From: Rhodospirillaceae bacterium
GTDB taxonomy: Bacteria > Pseudomonadota > Alphaproteobacteria > UBA8366
NCBI GenBank assembly: GCA_002722095.1
Contig: PBKG01000024.1
Span: 248,001-312,000, forward strand
DNA length: 64,000 nucleotides
Direction of reading: 5' to 3'
This document shows positions 43,574-53,363 of this stretch, piece by piece. The position numbers and the translations under genes are program-made. Under the pieces are notes generated by a model. That model was given only the letters and a program-made list of their open reading frames with translations. It was not told the origin of the DNA and searched no databases. Positions within the stretch are counted from its first letter, which is position 1. Every line of letters begins with the position of its first letter.

Positions 43574-44185
43574 ATGGAATCCATCTTTAGCCCTGCCGTT
43601 ATTGCGTTTCTCCAGGTCGTCGCGATCGATCTGGTGCTGTCTGGTGACAACGCGGTGGTAATCGGCCTCGCGGTTGCGGGTTTACCTCCGGATCTCCGCA
43701 AAAAAGCGATCATTTTCGGCATCGTGGCTGCCACCGTTTTGCGCATCATATTCGCAGCCCTTACGGTCTACCTGCTGAAGGTGCCAGGCCTGCTCCTGAT
43801 CGGTGGGCTTTTATTGGCCTGGGTCTGTTGGAATATGTGGACAGAATTGCGGGGCGGCAACGAGGAGGTCGAGGTCGCCCAGACAGAGGATGATGTCAAA
43901 ATCGGCATGCGCCGCGCGCTGATCAACATCATCATCGCCGACGTTTCCATGTCGCTCGACAACGTGCTCGCCGTCGCCGGTGCTGCCCGGGATCACATCG
44001 AAATTCTGATTTTCGGCCTGGCTCTATCCATCGCACTGATGGCGTTCGCTGCCAACTATATCGCCAAGCTTTTGGACCGTTACCGCTGGATCGGATATGT
44101 CGGCCTCGCGATTATCATCTGGGTCGCGGGCGATATGATCTATCGCGGTGGCATCGAAGCGTATCAATACTTTTTGGCCAGCTAA
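43574..44185 (+). CDS. TerC/YjbE family integral membrane protein
   Basis: 203 residues with about six membrane helices. VIAFLQVVAIDLVLSGDNAVVIGLAVAGL with a membrane Asp pair, and a second repeat IIADVSMSLDNVLAVAGAA, are TerC landmarks: two SxDN motifs that could bind a divalent metal. Family members take part in manganese export or tellurite resistance. Isolated by an upstream terminator, so it probably has its own promoter in the 40-base gap; GDPD follows after 27 bases. Confidence 0.9.
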   Translation: MESIFSPAVIAFLQVVAIDLVLSGDNAVVIGLAVAGLPPDLRKKAIIFGIVAATVLRIIFAALTVYLLKVPGLLLIGGLLLAWVCWNMWTELRGGNEEVEVAQTEDDVKIGMRRALINIIIADVSMSLDNVLAVAGAARDHIEILIFGLALSIALMAFAANYIAKLLDRYRWIGYVGLAIIIWVAGDMIYRGGIEAYQYFLAS

Positions 44186-44212
44186 TATCGACACCGATTC
44201 GGGTAGCAGGCC

Positions 44213-44938
44213 ATGAAGCTGAGACTCCCGAAAATAATCAGCCATCGCGGTGCCGCAGGGCACGCGCCTGAAAACACTCTGGTCGGGATTCGCAAAGCGG
44301 CCGAATTGGGCGCGACTTGGGTGGAATTCGACGTCAAACTCACCAGTGACGGGATACCAGTGTTATTTCACGATGACACGCTGAACCGCACAACCGACGG
44401 CGCGGGCTTGGTTGCCGAGCACACCTTCGCAGAACTACAGGGGCTGGATGCTGGTGGTTGGTACGATACCAAGTTCACCGGCGAAAAAATTCCGACTTTG
44501 GATAACGCCTTGGCAACAGCTGCAGAGCTAGGCCTCGGGTGCAATATCGAGGTCAAGCCGAGCGAAAACCGTGAAGAGGAAACCGCGACCGTTGTTGCCC
44601 AAAAACTCACCGATAAAGCAAACACCGCCGGCCCTCCCCTGCTTATGTCGAGCCTCTGGCGTAGCGTGTTGGAAATTCTCCAGGCTACGTTACCCGCCAT
44701 CCCACGAGGCTTCGTCGTACGCGAAATCCCCGACGATTGGCATTCGGTACTGGACCGTTCGGACTGCGTCTCACTCCATGCGGGTGAATGGGACTTGAGC
44801 AAGGACAAAGTGGCTATGGTCCACGAGGCTGGCTACAAGCTGTTCGCATTCACGGTCAACCGGCGCCGACGTGCGGAAAAACTGTTCTCCTGGGAGGTCG
44901 ATGGCCTGTTCAGCGATAATCCGGAGCGGATCGGCTAA
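44213..44938 (+). CDS. Glycerophosphodiester phosphodiesterase
   Basis: 241 residues with ISHRGAAGHAPENTLVGI, WVEFDVKLTSDGIPVLFHDDTLNRTTDG, and CNIEVKPSENREEE, the GDPD catalytic His and metal Glu/Asp sites. No signal peptide, so a cytoplasmic enzyme that hydrolyses glycerophosphodiesters to glycerol-3-phosphate and an alcohol, feeding the same pool as glpK. It closely follows the TerC gene in the same orientation and converges on ahpF. Confidence 0.92.
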   Translation: MKLRLPKIISHRGAAGHAPENTLVGIRKAAELGATWVEFDVKLTSDGIPVLFHDDTLNRTTDGAGLVAEHTFAELQGLDAGGWYDTKFTGEKIPTLDNALATAAELGLGCNIEVKPSENREEETATVVAQKLTDKANTAGPPLLMSSLWRSVLEILQATLPAIPRGFVVREIPDDWHSVLDRSDCVSLHAGEWDLSKDKVAMVHEAGYKLFAFTVNRRRRAEKLFSWEVDGLFSDNPERIG

Positions 44939-44991
44939 GAGCGATCCATAGCGGAAAACTCATGAACTAAGGAAAAAGTACGCGTTAGACC

Positions 44992-46593
44992 CTAAGCGGC
45001 CGCACTCACGTCTTTTTCCGCATCATCGGGCGCCAAACGTATCAGATAGTCGAACGCCGAAAGAGCGGCGTTTGCACCGTCGCCCATGGCAATGACGATC
45101 TGCTTGTAAGGCACCGTGGTCGCATCACCAGCGGCGAAAATACCCGGAACGGACGTCTCGCCCCGGTTATCCACCTCGATCTCGCCGTACTTTGTCAGTC
45201 CGATCGAACCTTCGAGCCATTCGGTGTTCGGCACCAAGCCGATCTGAACGAATACGCCTTCCAGCTCAACCTGACGTTCCTCTTCGGAATCTCGGTCCTG
45301 ATAGGTAAGGCCCGTCACGCGTGATCCGTCGCCGTTGATCTCGGTGGTTGCGGCCGAGACGATGACATCCACGTTCGGCAGCGAATCCAACCGGTTCTGC
45401 AAGACCGCGTCAGCGCGCAGCTTCGCATCGAATTCGACCAGGGTGACATGGTCGACGATGCCGGCAAGATCGATCGCCGCCTCGACACCGGAGTTACCGC
45501 CGCCGACGACCGCGACGCGCTTACCCTTAAACAGAGGGCCGTCGCAGTGCGGGCAATAGGCAACGCCTTTGTTCTTGTATTCCTCTTCGCCCGGCACACC
45601 CAATTGGCGCCAACGCGCACCGGTCGACAGCACCAAAGACTTCGCTTTAAGCGACGCACCGTTTTCCAACACAATTTCGTGCAGGCCGCCGGGTTTGGCG
45701 GCCGGAATCAGCTTCTCCGCCATCTGCAGGTTCATGATATCCACGTCGTATTCTTTGACATGGTTCTCCATCGCGGTCACCAATTCGGGCCCTTCCGTAT
45801 GGGGTACGGAGATTAAATTCTCGATATCCAACGTATCGAGTACTTGGCCGCCAAATCGCTCGGTCACGATGCCTGTGCTGATGCCCTTACGAGCCGAATA
45901 GATAGCGGCTGCCGCACCGGCCGGACCGCCGCCCACCATGAGCATGTCGAACGGATCCTTTGCGGCAAGCGCATCCGCCATGCGCGCACTGGCATTGCTA
46001 TCGAGCTTCGCCAAAAGCTGTTCCAGTTCCATATGACCTTGTGCGAAATGCTCCCCGTTCAGGTAGACCGAGGGCACCGCCATGATTTCGCGGCTCTCCA
46101 CCTCTTCCTTAAAGAGCGACCCATCGATCGCTTCATGGGTCACATTGGGGTTAAACACGCTCAAGATATTGAAGGCCTGGACCACATCGGGGCAAACCTG
46201 ACAGGACAGAGAAAAATAGGTTTCGAACTTGAAGTCGCCGGTGATCGACGCCGCGCTATCCAGCAGTTCCTGGTCGACTTTTGGCGGGTGCCCGCCCGCA
46301 TGCAAAAGAGCGAGAACGAGAGAGGTAAATTCGTGTCCGAGGGGAATACCTGCGAAAGTGACACCGGTGTCAACGCCCTCGGCGCGGATACTGAAGGAAG
46401 GCACACGGTCGTTTTGCTCTCCCTCTGCCGCATTTCGCCATTCGACTTTGTCCGAAAGTTCCGCGATTTCCCCCAGCAGGGTTTCCAAATCCCGGGAGGC
46501 CTTGGAATCGCCGAGCGATGCCACAAGTTCAATTGGCCGGCGCAGATTTTGCAAATAGTCCTTCAACTGCGTTTTAAGGGTATCGTCCAACAT
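44992..46593 (-). CDS. ahpF: Alkyl hydroperoxide reductase subunit F
   Basis: 533 residues. The N-terminal double-thioredoxin-fold part has the redox pair in LSCQVCPDV. The thioredoxin-reductase part has [17 protein letters not shown] for [38 protein letters not shown] with the CPHC disulfide and NADH-binding loop, and [16 protein letters not shown] at the C-terminus. It reduces AhpC using NADH. The gene lies 97 bases downstream of ahpC, with a terminator-like hairpin in between that could set a lower expression level. Confidence 0.95.
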   Translation of the reverse strand: MLDDTLKTQLKDYLQNLRRPIELVASLGDSKASRDLETLLGEIAELSDKVEWRNAAEGEQNDRVPSFSIRAEGVDTGVTFAGIPLGHEFTSLVLALLHAGGHPPKVDQELLDSAASITGDFKFETYFSLSCQVCPDVVQAFNILSVFNPNVTHEAIDGSLFKEEVESREIMAVPSVYLNGEHFAQGHMELEQLLAKLDSNASARMADALAAKDPFDMLMVGGGPAGAAAAIYSARKGISTGIVTERFGGQVLDTLDIENLISVPHTEGPELVTAMENHVKEYDVDIMNLQMAEKLIPAAKPGGLHEIVLENGASLKAKSLVLSTGARWRQLGVPGEEEYKNKGVAYCPHCDGPLFKGKRVAVVGGGNSGVEAAIDLAGIVDHVTLVEFDAKLRADAVLQNRLDSLPNVDVIVSAATTEINGDGSRVTGLTYQDRDSEEERQVELEGVFVQIGLVPNTEWLEGSIGLTKYGEIEVDNRGETSVPGIFAAGDATTVPYKQIVIAMGDGANAALSAFDYLIRLAPDDAEKDVSAAA

Positions 46594-46643
46594 ATCTTTT
46601 GCCTCACTCGGTTATCCGTTAATCGGATGTCGGATCTTTTGGT

Positions 46644-46680
46644 AAGAAACGGGGTGCCTCGGGAATGCGAGAACACCCCG
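46644..46680 (-). terminator. Intercistronic hairpin between ahpC and ahpF (attenuator-like)
   Basis: Minus-strand stem CGGGGTG/CACCCCG (46680-46674 with 46656-46650) enclosing a small inner stem CTCG/CGAG, followed by TTTCTT. It may reduce read-through from the ahpC promoter into ahpF or protect the ahpC 3' end. Confidence 0.65.
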
Positions 46681-46690
46681 CATTATGGAT

Positions 46691-47254
46691 TTAAATTTTT
46701 CCGACCAATTGCAGCGATGGCGCCAACGTGTCCGCGCCTTCTTCCCATTTGGCGGGGCAGACCTCTTCCGGGTTGGCCCGGACGTACTGAGCCGCTTTTA
46801 CCTTGCGGACCAATTCCGCCGCGTTCCGGCCGACGCCTTCCGACGTAATTTCCACCAACTGAATGATGCCGTCCGGATCGACTACGAAGGTGCCTCGATC
46901 CGCCAAGCCCATTGCTTCGCGCATGCACTCGAAATTGCGGGTGATCGCACCGGTCGGATCGCCAAGCATCGCAAAACGGATTTTGCCGACCGCATCCGAC
47001 GTATCGTGCCAGGCCTTGTGGGAAAAGTGCGTATCGGTGGAGACCGAAAAGACTTCCACGCCCATACCCTGAAGTTCGTCATATTGATCCGCCAGATCCT
47101 CAAGTTCCGTCGGGCAAACAAAAGTGAAGTCGGCCGGATAGAAAAAGAAGATGGCCCATTTGTCCTTAATGTCCGCCTCGGACACGGAAATGAATTTGCC
47201 TTCTTTAAAGGCCTCGGCGCTAAATGGTTTAATTTCAGTACTAATTACAGACAT
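46691..47254 (-). CDS. ahpC: Alkyl hydroperoxide reductase subunit C (typical 2-Cys peroxiredoxin)
   Basis: 187 residues. The peroxidatic Cys is in [21 protein letters not shown], the PVVRF-like catalytic support is [16 protein letters not shown], and the resolving Cys is in [12 protein letters not shown] near residue 166. The enzyme destroys hydrogen peroxide and organic peroxides and is recycled by AhpF encoded next. The AT-rich region upstream should hold a peroxide-responsive promoter. Confidence 0.96.
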   Translation of the reverse strand: MSVISTEIKPFSAEAFKEGKFISVSEADIKDKWAIFFFYPADFTFVCPTELEDLADQYDELQGMGVEVFSVSTDTHFSHKAWHDTSDAVGKIRFAMLGDPTGAITRNFECMREAMGLADRGTFVVDPDGIIQLVEITSEGVGRNAAELVRKVKAAQYVRANPEEVCPAKWEEGADTLAPSLQLVGKI

Positions 47255-47591
47255 TTCGATGCAACTCCCTCACTGAGGTTAAAGGTTTACGTAACGGACC
47301 TGCCTAGGCTCGCGATCCGCTATGAACGAGATACAACGCGGCTATGGATTTGTGAAATTGGTTATTTTTGTATAATTAATCGATTATTTCTATTTTAAAA
47401 TAACCAGCAAGCGATCGAACATCGGTGCTAGCGTCCGACGAATTTCCGCGGATACCTTTGACTCCAGACACTCAATAATTTCCGTCAACCTGCTAGGCAG
47501 TATCCATTTGTGAACGCGGAAGGTACAAAAGGGCAATCTCGGCGCACCTAAAGGCGCGCCCAAAAAAAATCAAACACTGGAGGGACTGGAA
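47255..47591. promoter_or_regulatory. Divergent regulatory region between ahpC and a D-2-hydroxyacid dehydrogenase gene
   Basis: About 337 bases without a gene. The centre (47360-47402) is AT-rich and carries TATAAT (47371-47376), an inverted repeat ATAAT-N6-ATTAT (47372-47387) and a perfect 12-base palindrome TATTTTAAAATA (47391-47402). These are good places for an OxyR- or other regulator site for ahpC, but the spacing does not match the OxyR consensus by eye. Nothing else recognised. Confidence 0.45.
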
Positions 47592-48677
47592 ATGGAAAAA
47601 CCGAAAATATTCGTCTTTGCGCCGGATACGGAAAAGCGAGCCGGTGACACCTACGTCAAATTGGAAGAAGCGGGTTGCGAGTTGGCGATCGGGAGCCAGG
47701 ACTGGCGGACCCCTGGCTTGGACGCCACCGAAATACAACATGAGATGGCGCAAGGAGCGGACGCCTATATGGGAACGTCGAACCGATCAAATCCAGTGAC
47801 CCGCGAATTGATGGAAGCATCTCCTGATTTGCGCATCGTTGCCAAATATTCGATCGGCGTCGACGACGTCGACGTACAAGCCGCGACCGATCTCGGCATT
47901 ATCGTCACCCACGGACCCACGGAAGCGAACTGGGGCGGCGTTGCCGAAGGAACCATCGCGATGATTCTGGCCGTGCTGAAAAAAACCCGCGAGCGAGATG
48001 AATATATGAAGCAAGGCGAATGGCGGCATCCGGCGCATCAAGGTCGCTATCTCGGCTACCGCCAAGACGGCAATGAAGGCATCACCATCGGCATCGTGGG
48101 CCTCGGACGCATCGGACGGCGGGTCTGCGATCTTCTGGCGCCGTGGCGGGTACGGTTACTCGCCTACGACCCTTATGTGAGGAAGGCGGACTTCAACATT
48201 CACAACGCCCAAGAGACCGATTTCGACACGCTGCTTGCGGAATCCGACGTTGTGAGCATGCATGTGATCCATACGGAAGAAACCGACAAGATGATTAACG
48301 CCGAGACGCTGGCGAAAATGAAACCGTCGGCGATATTGGTCAACACCGCCCGCGGCGCGGTCGTAGACGAGGCGGCGGTCGTCGAGGCCTTGGAAAATGA
48401 CACGATTGCATCGGCCGCGCTGGACGCGTTCGCCGATGAACCGCTATCGCCGGAGTCACCGCTTCTGAAACTCGGTCATAAAGTGCTTCTATCACCCCAT
48501 GCGGTGCAGAATAACGTGGAACCCGGCATCCGGGCCGGCATCGGCTGGGCGCGAGACGGCGTGCTGAAAGCACTTGCCGGCGAGGTGCCCGACCACGTTT
48601 ACAATCCGGAAGTCCTTCCCCGCTGGCGCGAACGCTTCGAAGGCAAAAAGTTCCAGCTCTGGCCGGCCAACCGATAG
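47592..48677 (+). CDS. D-isomer-specific 2-hydroxyacid dehydrogenase
   Basis: 361 residues, longer than the family's usual 310-340. The Rossmann domain has GIVGLGRIGRRVCDLL. The catalytic residues are Arg in VNTARGAVVDEAAVV, Glu in LDAFADEP and His in LLSPHAVQN. Unlike phosphoglycerate dehydrogenases there is no ACT domain. It would interconvert a 2-keto acid and a D-2-hydroxy acid with NAD(P). The start is supported by GGAGG 13 bases upstream. It leads toward the double CoA-transferase gene, 62 bases downstream. Confidence 0.9.
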   Translation: MEKPKIFVFAPDTEKRAGDTYVKLEEAGCELAIGSQDWRTPGLDATEIQHEMAQGADAYMGTSNRSNPVTRELMEASPDLRIVAKYSIGVDDVDVQAATDLGIIVTHGPTEANWGGVAEGTIAMILAVLKKTRERDEYMKQGEWRHPAHQGRYLGYRQDGNEGITIGIVGLGRIGRRVCDLLAPWRVRLLAYDPYVRKADFNIHNAQETDFDTLLAESDVVSMHVIHTEETDKMINAETLAKMKPSAILVNTARGAVVDEAAVVEALENDTIASAALDAFADEPLSPESPLLKLGHKVLLSPHAVQNNVEPGIRAGIGWARDGVLKALAGEVPDHVYNPEVLPRWRERFEGKKFQLWPANR

Positions 48678-48739
48678 GGAGCGGTCGGATTTCGGATTTG
48701 TTTCCAGAAATAGGCGTGCTTTCGATTTATCAATAGCAA

Positions 48740-50929
48740 ATGCTGAACGGATTAAACGTACTTCAACTTGGACCCGGCCTTGCGGCAGCTGTCGCGGGCC
48801 GGTCGTTTGCCGATTTGGGTGCGGACGTTCGTTGTCTAGCCGCAACCCATACGACACCGCTTTCCGCCTGGCTCGATCAACCCAAAACGAGTATCGGCGA
48901 TTCCATCGAGGCTGATCTGTTGCAACAGGCGGTAGCGGCAGCCGAGCTGATCCTTTGTGAAGGCGGGCCTGCGGCGCTACGCGATGCTGGCTGCGATCCC
49001 GAAACGTTAGGGTCTCTCAATCAGGACGCGGTCATCGTTGCTATCAGCCCGTTCGGCCAAAGCGGCCCACGCGCCGACGAACCGGCCACCGACCTGACTT
49101 TGTTTTGCGCCAGCGGTATTGCACGGATGCTTACCGGACAAGTGGACGACATTGCCGAACCACCGACACGCGCCGTGGGCCAACAATCCGCTTTCATTGG
49201 TGGATTGGCGGGCGCGGCAGCGGGAATGCATGGGCTCTTGGCAGGCAAATCAGGAACCGTCATCGACGTTTCGATCCAGGAGGCGCTTGCAACGATTGCA
49301 ATTCGCGAGCTGAGCCGCGCCAGCTTGAACGAAAAGCCATGGACCCGCAAAAGGCTCACCGACGGGAACGGAGCGACGGTGACAATTTTACCGGCGAGCG
49401 ACGGCTATGTAGCGATTTCGCCGCGCGAGGAACACCAGTGGAAGGCTTGGGTCGCCGCCATGGGCTCGCCAGCATGGGCGGCCGAAGACCGATTTAAGAC
49501 CAAGCCTGACAGGGTCGAGAACTGGGATGAGCTGCATTCCTTAATGTCCGATTGGTCACGTCCCCAAGACAAACAATCCATCGCCGATATTGCCCAGGCT
49601 GCACACGTACCTTCGTTTCCGCTCATGGAACTCGCCGAGCACCTGGATGCGGAGCAACTGGACCATCGCAATTTCTTTCGTTCGTTCTCACTAGATGGCA
49701 AGTCGCTCAAAGCACCGGGGCCAGCATATGGCCTGCCAGACGAAGCGGAAGACCACAAGCTTACCAAGGCACCTGCGGAGGCCCGTGACATGCCCCTATC
49801 CGGCATACGCGTGCTCGATTTTAGCTGGGTGATCGCGGGACCCACCACGACACGCTATTTGGCCGCCTTGGGGGCCGACGTGATTAAGGTGGAAGCGCCG
49901 GGGGCCGGCGATCCGAGCCGGCGCAATGTCCTGCACACGGTTTTGGGTCAAGGAAAGCGCGGCATCATTCTGAATTTGAAATCTCCCGAAGCAGCCGAAA
50001 CTGCGCGTAAACTTGCTGCCAAGTCGGATATCCTAATAGAGAATTTCGGAACCGGCGTAATGGAACGGTTCGGCTTGGGCGCCGACGAACTGCGTCGCAT
50101 AAATCCGAAGCTGGTTTACATTTCCGCATCGGGGATGGGGCGTACCGGACCACAGGCAAAAGCTGTCGCCTACGGCACCTTGTTGCAATGCTATGCGGGT
50201 TTCGCTGGTCTCAATCGTCAGCCCGACACCCCACCTCGCGTCGGAATTGCCTGGCTCGATCCGATGTGTGCTCTCAAACTCACTTTCGCGGCAGCGGCAG
50301 GACTTTGGCAGCGAGACCGCACCGCCCACGGGGCACGTATCGATTTCTCGATGCTGGAAGCGATGCTGTGGACGATGGCCGAGCCGGGCCTAAAGACGCA
50401 GCGCAGCGCAGAACTTTTGCCGATGGGCAATTTGTCGGACGTATTCGCACCACACGGCATTTTTCCGACCGACGGCGGTAGCGACGCGGACCGGTGGATT
50501 GCTATCGCGGTGACTACAGATGGCCAATGGCAGGCCCTATGCACGGTCGTACCGGGGCTCTCGCAATGGAAAGAGGCGGACCTGAGTTTACGACGCGCCA
50601 AAAACGCCGAGATCGAGAGCATCATTGCCGAGTGGACTCGGCCTCAAGAAGCGGAAGTCGCCGCACGCGCTCTAACCGGTGTCGGCATCCCGGCCGCATC
50701 GTTGGCCACCATGATGGACCTAGCTGGTTGCGAACATCTAGAAGCCAGAGGTTTTTGGGAAAAAACCGAGGCCGGCCGCCTGCCCGGCTTGCCATGGCAA
50801 TCGAATTTGGGCCGTTGCAATAGCCTTGCGCCCGGTCACGGCGCCGACACAGACACGGTGTTGAACGAGGTTCTCGGTATGGACGACGCGGAAATTTCGG
50901 CGCTGCGCGAGGCCGGTGCACTCGGCTAA
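48740..50929 (+). CDS. Double-domain CaiB/BaiF (class III) CoA-transferase
   Basis: 729 residues, about twice a normal class III CoA-transferase, made of two copies. The first (about 1-345) starts LNVLQLGPGLAAAVAGRSFADLGADV and has TVIDVSIQEALA. The second (about 350-729) starts LSGIRVLDFSWVIAGPTTTRYLAALGADVIKVE and has RIDFSMLEAMLW with the catalytic-type Asp. Each carries an Asp in the expected place. The protein transfers CoA between acids; fusion suggests an intramolecular pseudo-dimer, with the N-terminal half more diverged and perhaps only structural. Confidence 0.88.
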   Translation: MLNGLNVLQLGPGLAAAVAGRSFADLGADVRCLAATHTTPLSAWLDQPKTSIGDSIEADLLQQAVAAAELILCEGGPAALRDAGCDPETLGSLNQDAVIVAISPFGQSGPRADEPATDLTLFCASGIARMLTGQVDDIAEPPTRAVGQQSAFIGGLAGAAAGMHGLLAGKSGTVIDVSIQEALATIAIRELSRASLNEKPWTRKRLTDGNGATVTILPASDGYVAISPREEHQWKAWVAAMGSPAWAAEDRFKTKPDRVENWDELHSLMSDWSRPQDKQSIADIAQAAHVPSFPLMELAEHLDAEQLDHRNFFRSFSLDGKSLKAPGPAYGLPDEAEDHKLTKAPAEARDMPLSGIRVLDFSWVIAGPTTTRYLAALGADVIKVEAPGAGDPSRRNVLHTVLGQGKRGIILNLKSPEAAETARKLAAKSDILIENFGTGVMERFGLGADELRRINPKLVYISASGMGRTGPQAKAVAYGTLLQCYAGFAGLNRQPDTPPRVGIAWLDPMCALKLTFAAAAGLWQRDRTAHGARIDFSMLEAMLWTMAEPGLKTQRSAELLPMGNLSDVFAPHGIFPTDGGSDADRWIAIAVTTDGQWQALCTVVPGLSQWKEADLSLRRAKNAEIESIIAEWTRPQEAEVAARALTGVGIPAASLATMMDLAGCEHLEARGFWEKTEAGRLPGLPWQSNLGRCNSLAPGHGADTDTVLNEVLGMDDAEISALREAGALG

Positions 50930-50940
50930 CCGCCCCCGGC

Positions 50941-51858
50941 TTAAAATTCTCGGCTGCGATAAATCTCGTCGAGCCTCTCGATATCCTCTTCGGCAACCTC
51001 GGCGAATTCCTCGCCGCGCTTTCTGAGCGCACCGGTGAAATTCGGCTCGCGCTTTTCTTTGAAAGCCTCGCGACCTTCCTGACCGTCGACCGTGTTTTGG
51101 ATCAACATCGAATTGATCAAGGTCTGGACCTGCCAAGCCTGATCGGTCGGCATTTCGCCGAAGCGTATGACGAATTCCTTCATCATCCGCGTCGCCACCG
51201 GCGGCATTTTGACGATGTGCCGCGCTATCTCTTCGGCCCGTTCGAGCAACTTCTCGTGGGGGACAACTTCATTGATCAGACCAATTCGGAGCGCTTCCTC
51301 CGCATCGAACGGTTCGTCGGTGAGGAGGATTTTCATCGCATCTACGTAGCGCAGCTGCTTGGTCAGCAATGTCGCGCCGGGGCCGTTACCCAGCCACCCC
51401 TGACTCAACAACGCAAACTTGAAACGCGCATGTTCGGCGCTGGCAATCCTGATATCGGTCGATGCGAGCAGTATGTAGAGGCCAGCGCCCGCAGCCCAGC
51501 CGTTCACGGCGGCAATCACCGGTTTCCAGACCCGTGGGTAATGATCCCCCATCCGGCCGTCAGCTCCGGTTTTCGTGCCGGCGACGGTGCCTCCCAGCGG
51601 CCAGAACATACGCTGGGTTTTGAGATATTCGCGCTCTTCCTCGCTCATGTCCGGCCGGGGCGCGAGATTGTGGCCGCCGCAGAAATGACGGTCGCCGGTG
51701 CCGGTGAGGATCGCGCATCGGATATCGCGATCCTCCCAGACATCGGTCCAAATTTCCGAAATGGCGTCGGATGTCGTTTTGTCGAGGATATTCGCCTTCT
51801 CGACATTGTTGATGGTGATATAGCCGACCCCGTCGCGCTTTTCGTACTCGATCGTCAT
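50941..51858 (-). CDS. Enoyl-CoA hydratase/isomerase-family (crotonase) protein
   Basis: 305 residues, longer than typical 260. Seen: GVGYITINNVEKANIL, GTGDRHFCGGHNLAPRPDMSE (first oxyanion region, with an insertion to residue 115), GWAAGAGLYILLASTDIRIAS (second) and GLINEVVPHEKLLERAEEIA. The hydratase catalytic Glu is not in its usual place (SQGWLGNGPGAT). The substrate is an acyl-CoA of unknown type. It is convergent with the CoA-transferase gene (11 bases) and lies downstream of the second PrpF-type gene on the same strand, so the two may be one operon. Confidence 0.85.
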   Translation of the reverse strand: MTIEYEKRDGVGYITINNVEKANILDKTTSDAISEIWTDVWEDRDIRCAILTGTGDRHFCGGHNLAPRPDMSEEEREYLKTQRMFWPLGGTVAGTKTGADGRMGDHYPRVWKPVIAAVNGWAAGAGLYILLASTDIRIASAEHARFKFALLSQGWLGNGPGATLLTKQLRYVDAMKILLTDEPFDAEEALRIGLINEVVPHEKLLERAEEIARHIVKMPPVATRMMKEFVIRFGEMPTDQAWQVQTLINSMLIQNTVDGQEGREAFKEKREPNFTGALRKRGEEFAEVAEEDIERLDEIYRSREF

Positions 51859-51965
51859 TTTCTACTCTCCGTTGGTTCCGGCCAATTCACCGAATTGGAC
51901 ACGCTATGGGATTTTGTGTTTGCGGTTAGTTCTGTGGTTGCCGCTCTGGCGGCGACTGCATTCAA

Positions 51966-53165
51966 TTACTCCGCAGCCGCTCCGAGCTCTTCTTGATAAC
52001 GTATGAAATTCGGAACTTTGGATGCGGGCAAGAAAACATTACCTTCGAACAGGCGGCGCTGCGTCCGGTAGAAAGTGACCGATTTCGCATGAAATTTATC
52101 GTCCTTGTTCTCCACGTCAGCGGCGATTACCAGCACGCCCGATGGCTGAATAATCCGGATATCCTCGGTGGGATCGTTGGTCCTGCGAGCAACACGATTG
52201 ACCACTGTGCCCGTGATACGCGTTGCAACGGCGGTCGAGATCGACCGCGTGCCAGGTAAAGCGCGATGCACATTCCCCGAAGAGACGATGCGGCAGACGA
52301 AATCGCCTTCCTCCGCGGAAATCGTTTCGCCAGTTAATATCTTGGAGTCCTGCGCCGGCGCGACAAACCCCGGAGAAATGGCAGTCGGTTTTGCGGCAAC
52401 CTCCTCGACCGTCTCTGCGAGGCCCGCGAGCACGCCGGCATGGCAACGGATCGCTTCGAGCTTCGCCATCACGTCGGTCATGGCATCGATATCGGCGGGA
52501 AGTTCCGTGCCCACCAGACCAAGGACAGGCGCATCGACAAAAACCGCAGGGTTTGCCGCGTCCACAATCGAAACCTCGATTTCACCCAGCCCGGGCACGT
52601 TCAGCGTATCCATCACATTGCCGGTGGGAAGTAGCTTCCCGGTGCCGGCACCGCCTGGATCCATGAAATCCAACCGCACCTTGTTGCCCAGATCCGCGAC
52701 GCCAGGCATCAGGTAATCACCGTCGATCCCCGCGAAGCCTTCATCCATGTCGAACTGTGAAACGATGATTTTATTCGTGTTGGTATTGTGAATCCGCACC
52801 TTGGCCATATCGCCGTCGGCCGTGACAAAACCCTCATCGACCGCAAACGGGCCCATGGCGCCAGACATATTTCCGCAATTGCCGTTTAAGCTGACCGTTT
52901 CGTTACGCACTCCGATTTGCGCAAAGGTGTAATCGATATCCGCGTCCTCGCGGCTCGACGGCCCGACCACGCAAACCTTGGAGAGCGACGAAATTCCGCC
53001 CCCCATTCCATTCAGTTGCCGCCCGAATGGGTCAGGGCTGCCGTGCGCCGCGAGAAAAATTTCCGGCCAAAGCGAACGGTCTTCGGGCAAATCCTGTTCC
53101 TTAAACACAATCGCATTCGACGTGCCGCCTCGCATGAAAACGGCTGGGATTTTGAGTTGCTTCAT
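51966..53165 (-). CDS. PrpF-family isomerase (DUF453), copy 2
   Basis: 399 residues, clearly paralogous to the protein at 12589-13791: MRGGTSNAIVF, RQLNGMGGGISSLSK and GNCGNMSGAMGPFAVDEG align with it along the whole length. It is expected to tautomerise or isomerise a carboxylated alkene as PrpF, GalD or LigU do. The conserved Cys (NCGNM) is present. The gene leads a short minus-strand unit ending with the crotonase at 50941. The divergent MaoC-like gene on the other side repeats the family pairing seen near 12.5 kb. Confidence 0.87.
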   Translation of the reverse strand: MKQLKIPAVFMRGGTSNAIVFKEQDLPEDRSLWPEIFLAAHGSPDPFGRQLNGMGGGISSLSKVCVVGPSSREDADIDYTFAQIGVRNETVSLNGNCGNMSGAMGPFAVDEGFVTADGDMAKVRIHNTNTNKIIVSQFDMDEGFAGIDGDYLMPGVADLGNKVRLDFMDPGGAGTGKLLPTGNVMDTLNVPGLGEIEVSIVDAANPAVFVDAPVLGLVGTELPADIDAMTDVMAKLEAIRCHAGVLAGLAETVEEVAAKPTAISPGFVAPAQDSKILTGETISAEEGDFVCRIVSSGNVHRALPGTRSISTAVATRITGTVVNRVARRTNDPTEDIRIIQPSGVLVIAADVENKDDKFHAKSVTFYRTQRRLFEGNVFLPASKVPNFIRYQEELGAAAE

Positions 53166-53363
53166 GGCGCGGGTGCCCTCGCTCTATAAAATGCCGCCAG
53201 CCCAAGCGGCTACGATTTATTCGCCCAACTATATCATTCTTCTCCGTGCGCTAATATGGAGCTACAGGCAGCTCATGCCGCTCCACCACTTCCCATACCG
53301 GATTGGCGTCACGCCTTCCAACGGCTAGGTTTGGCGCTAAATTTTATTGAACGAGGTAATCCC

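Noticed and set aside
44928..44947. Stem GGATCG/CGATCC after the GDPD stop as terminator
   Set aside because: Only six pairs, no T-run, and it overlaps the stop codon; not strong enough to call.
45844..46848. 334-codon plus-strand frame opposite ahpF and ahpC
   Set aside because: Crosses the ahpC-ahpF junction and matches nothing; antisense shadow.
51097..51996. 299-codon plus-strand frame opposite the crotonase
   Set aside because: Fully covered by a crotonase with recognisable motifs on the other strand.
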